From assembly GCA_016929905.1 (NCBI GenBank), contig JAFGHX010000381.1, forward strand, positions 1 through 34,477: a DNA stretch of 34,477 nucleotides, given 5' to 3'. A program made the position numbers and the translations under genes. Positions 33,201 through 34,477 of this stretch are shown here, in pieces (the first letter of the stretch is position 1; each line of letters starts with the position of its first letter). The notes beneath the pieces are model-generated. The model was not told where the DNA came from and did no database searches. It saw only the letters and a program-made list of their open reading frames with translations. The stretch is from Kiritimatiellia bacterium. GTDB lineage: Bacteria > Verrucomicrobiota > Kiritimatiellia > JAFGHX01.

Positions 33201-33885
33201 GCGGATCACGGCCGTCGACATCGCGCCGCAGATGACTCATTCCTTCAACGACTTCCTGCTGTCCGCCGATCCCGCGACCTATGGTGATGCCTCGAAGGCG
33301 ATCGATATCCCGAGCGGCGAGCAGGAGCTCGGCCTGATCCCCATGCAGCTCGGCGGCCGGGCGGACGGGCGCAACTGCATCGTGGTGAGCAAAACCGGCA
33401 CAACCGAAGTCGCGGTGCCGGTGGACCGCGTGTGCTCGTCGCTCATCTTCCTGCACACGGCGAACATCGACAACCCGAAGGACCCGAACATGCGCGGCGC
33501 GCGCGGGCGCCGCTGGGTGTACGGGTTCCCCTGCGGCGACTACGTAGTCGAGTACGAAGGCGGCGAGCGGGTGAAGATCCCGTTGCGGTTCATGTACAAC
33601 ATCCAGGACTATCGGCCGGACACCTTGGAGACGTCGACCTACGACAACCGCTACGTGCACGTGATGCACGATAGCGCCGGCAAGCCCGTGTGCCTCTATC
33701 AACTCGAATGGCCCAATCCCAAGCCTCACACCAAGATAAGAAGCGTGACGGCCAGACACGACAAGGAACTGGAGGTCTCGTTGGTGTGGTTCGCGCTCTC
33801 CGCGCGCGGCCTGCGAGAGGCCGGTGCACCCCCCCAATCGCGCGCCGATAGGCGGCCGGGAACGTTGCGCCACCTTTCGCGCTGA
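30202..33885 (+). CDS. Secreted GH20-like glycoside hydrolase with CBM9-like domain
   Basis: A 1227-aa exported protein. Signal peptide 1-26 (ends FSTSALA). Residues about 33-190 form a beta-sandwich; about 215-413 a CBM9/DOMON-like sugar-binding domain (VAVDGKLNDPAWGPAAALED, FWTDEALEVFFNGHNDNY). The GH20b-like helper domain lies at about 533-663 (VVITGFDEPGLYYGCVTFAQ) and the barrel at about 666-990. GGHASW supplies the conserved His762 and CPKMDEMF the Asp814-Glu815 pair, so a hexosaminidase-type reaction is plausible, although HIGMDE of the first GH20 gene is changed to CPKMDE. AGGAG lies 9 nt before the ATG at 30202; an in-frame ATG at 30193 is too close to it. The last 20 or so residues (PQSRADRRPGTLRHLSR) are low in family character and may be read-through sequence. 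It lacks the FRARAWLE tail of the other enzyme. Confidence 0.85.
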   Translation: MSYRRMLLKFALFMGSAGLFSTSALAGFGPLQKDDRILLFDAGTHPVDQIHHRKPQHADDRTVHTRLVTEKGEPFVEFSFTGSRGGSCSKFFFDSLPNPEADKRYVGIQFDIDYRGQDFTEISTTLCFRDNTYLSKQITLEPGRRDYVVGHGYRRATHPPIWEKLTCVWVLYGGRNQVGNPTFRLGSIELVKGQKKETKRPSKDLAIIQVRKAQEILPVAGPVAVDGKLNDPAWGPAAALEDFHYLRGAPVKTGESPFAVRLAYDEKNLYIATRAEFPSAPAVTGDGRFWTDEALEVFFNGHNDNYRKVYFACNGAGKTMTTVRDFSAEAGKIQTHYGASVEETKAMQYVDGQWCVELAFPLSKLSIDLGRDRYAGFHIAQNYMSRPWQPVSWLGVGRYQAVDQWGSLVFNRKPFGPGTITVERIQRIDTGENQADFTIDCAFTGFQPGPYQLAWKVLGCSDELTREPLSVAGETAIRRRFVLKEGRSRHGPCTFYMLCANENGDSRVAAVNFQNELESKSRFADKTLLNPRPKKAAWKEGVFAAARHAVLHLPANATARTRKTAGIFMDKVYGYTGTRLKENRIGPAESPAHGIVLRLAHRAEFDGKPVEPKREGYCLSVTPDRVVITGFDEPGLYYGCVTFAQLLRNSMRITASRPVPCVEIYDWPDLPNRSCRLDNFWAFVKLGEERPIEWVIDWTDRLVAANKINVLICELSIALNYPRRPEIRGGQRIYTPQDLAKLAQYCRDNFIQFCPAWQIGGHASWLLVSQDRLRMKGFQATADFTHPDHNAIVFDCLQDVIDATHPPLICPKMDEMFQKPDPKNKPQTHSGVSVAQMVYDFVIELHAFLKRQNIRMCVYHDMFSPYHSGQQFDLYKMVDKLPKDIIWLAWSGTEGNIRWFHDKGFTVWYSGTGPTLIRKDEQKKMLSGYGASVYGFGHYLRAPHASYLYTQSQQTAFWMGDQAWNLLSGPGLSLKDDVLAGRLDALRNYYAVQPNPEAGERITAVDIAPQMTHSFNDFLLSADPATYGDASKAIDIPSGEQELGLIPMQLGGRADGRNCIVVSKTGTTEVAVPVDRVCSSLIFLHTANIDNPKDPNMRGARGRRWVYGFPCGDYVVEYEGGERVKIPLRFMYNIQDYRPDTLETSTYDNRYVHVMHDSAGKPVCLYQLEWPNPKPHTKIRSVTARHDKELEVSLVWFALSARGLREAGAPPQSRADRRPGTLRHLSR

Positions 33886-33970
33886 GCCGGGTTGGCGAGA
33901 GGCACACAGCCCTTTCCACGTTCAAGAAAAGCGCCTCCCTTGACACAGGACTCGTGCACGGCACATACTC

Positions 33971-34326
33971 AATCTACTATGTGACACAGGCACCGGCGAA
34001 TACAATTACGATTACGCGTTGGATCGAGGCGGAAGGGCGTACGAAATATACGACAATTTCATGAGTTGGGAAGGCAGTGGGGCGTTCAGCTATTTCCCCA
34101 GGATACGGTCGGGGAGTGTGATCTTCACGCGAAATACCATCAGGGCAACCCGTCCGGATTCATACGTCAAACAGGCGATCCAATTGGCTTGTGAGAAGCA
34201 CAACGACGGGCCTCTCTGCACCGCCGAAGCCGGGTACCCTGTCGACTATACCTACAGCAGCGGGTGCACAGGCCCTACGGACGGCTGTTGCGACAAAGTG
34301 CAGACGACCTACATATGGAACAACGC
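33971..34326 (+). pseudogene. Fragment of a right-handed beta-helix protein
   Basis: In one frame the sequence reads TGTGEYNYDYALDRGGRAYE, then IYDNFMSWEGSGAF and SGSVIFTRNTI, ending YTYSSGC...TTYIWNN. The wording (GRAYEIY-N-F, then VIF-NTI) is that of beta-helix rungs in secreted PVC proteins. There is a stop upstream at 33941, no start with a ribosome site, no signal peptide, and the similarity ends abruptly where short repeats begin at 34333. It is most likely an internal piece of a lost gene. The 33886-33970 stretch shows nothing else. Confidence 0.6.
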
Positions 34327-34332
34327 ACCAAG

Positions 34333-34347
34333 GCGGGCTTCGCCCGC
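34333..34347. repeat. Small hairpin at the end of the beta-helix remnant
   Basis: GCGGGC-TTC-GCCCGC, 6-bp stem with 3-nt loop, exactly where the protein similarity of the remnant stops. Confidence 0.45.
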
Positions 34348-34352
34348 AACCC

Positions 34353-34433
34353 AGAGGTCAGAGGTCAGAGGTCAGCGGCTTCTCAGCCAACATCGCGTTC
34401 TGCCTGACCTCTGACTTCTGCCCTCTGACCTCT
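34353..34433. repeat. AGAGGTC tandem repeat and its inverted copy
   Basis: AGAGGTC is repeated three times in tandem (34353-34373). About 30 bp further, CTGACCTCTGAC (34404-34415) and CTCTGACCTCT (near 34423-34433) are inverted copies, so the region can fold into a long imperfect hairpin. The units are too short and lack the regular spacers of a CRISPR array. Confidence 0.7.
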
Positions 34434-34477
34434 CAGCACCCGAAAATTTCTTGTTTTTCGTTGCAGTTCTCGACAAC

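Noticed and set aside
34353..34433. CRISPR-like array
   Set aside because: The 7-bp units are directly tandem or inverted, with no unique spacers of equal length and no cas genes.

Overview
The window looks like chromosomal DNA of a high-GC member of the PVC superphylum, most likely Kiritimatiellota, Lentisphaerota or a relative. This is inferred from gene content: a small sigma factor of the Rhodopirellula/Verrucomicrobium type coupled to a FecR-domain protein, a PQQ-like propeller beginning with WPQWRGPNRNG, URO-D and MttB relatives beside AraC and TetR regulators, and very large secreted glycan-active proteins with calcium-loop modules. No rRNA, tRNA, CRISPR array, transposase or phage gene was seen.

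Left part (1-5144): an ECF-like sigma factor and a membrane FecR/beta-helix protein overlap by 4 bp (ATGA). Next come a URO-D family gene and a divergent AraC regulator, then a decayed LamG fragment. Middle (5145-13479): one 2438-aa lipoprotein fills 7.3 kb. It has a nucleotidyltransferase-like motif near its N-terminus, a hydrophobic region, many Ig/PKD-like domains, TPR-like repeats and a Pro-rich linker. A divergent 282-aa TIM-barrel-like gene follows. Then (13480-16315) a tetR-mttB pair, again overlapping by 4 bp, lies behind a 30-bp palindrome that should be the TetR operator and a 28-bp perfect inverted repeat.

Right part (16316-34477): a PQQ-like propeller gene and a pectate-lyase-like gene form a minus-strand pair. 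Divergent from it is an unusual regulator with an N-terminal AraC HTH, a beta-sandwich and a TPR-rich C-terminus. A 1680-aa GH20-type hexosaminidase, a MATE-like exporter and a second GH20-like protein follow. The window ends in the remnant of another beta-helix protein inside short repeats.

Together the genes suggest a lifestyle of breaking down complex glycans with secreted multidomain enzymes under local regulators, plus pieces of corrinoid/one-carbon methyl metabolism. No SusC/SusD or TonB genes are present. Several intergenic regions carry short GC-rich hairpins (stems of 9-11 bp), and a subset shares TCC/GGA loops. These and the giant lipoprotein are the least explained parts of the window.
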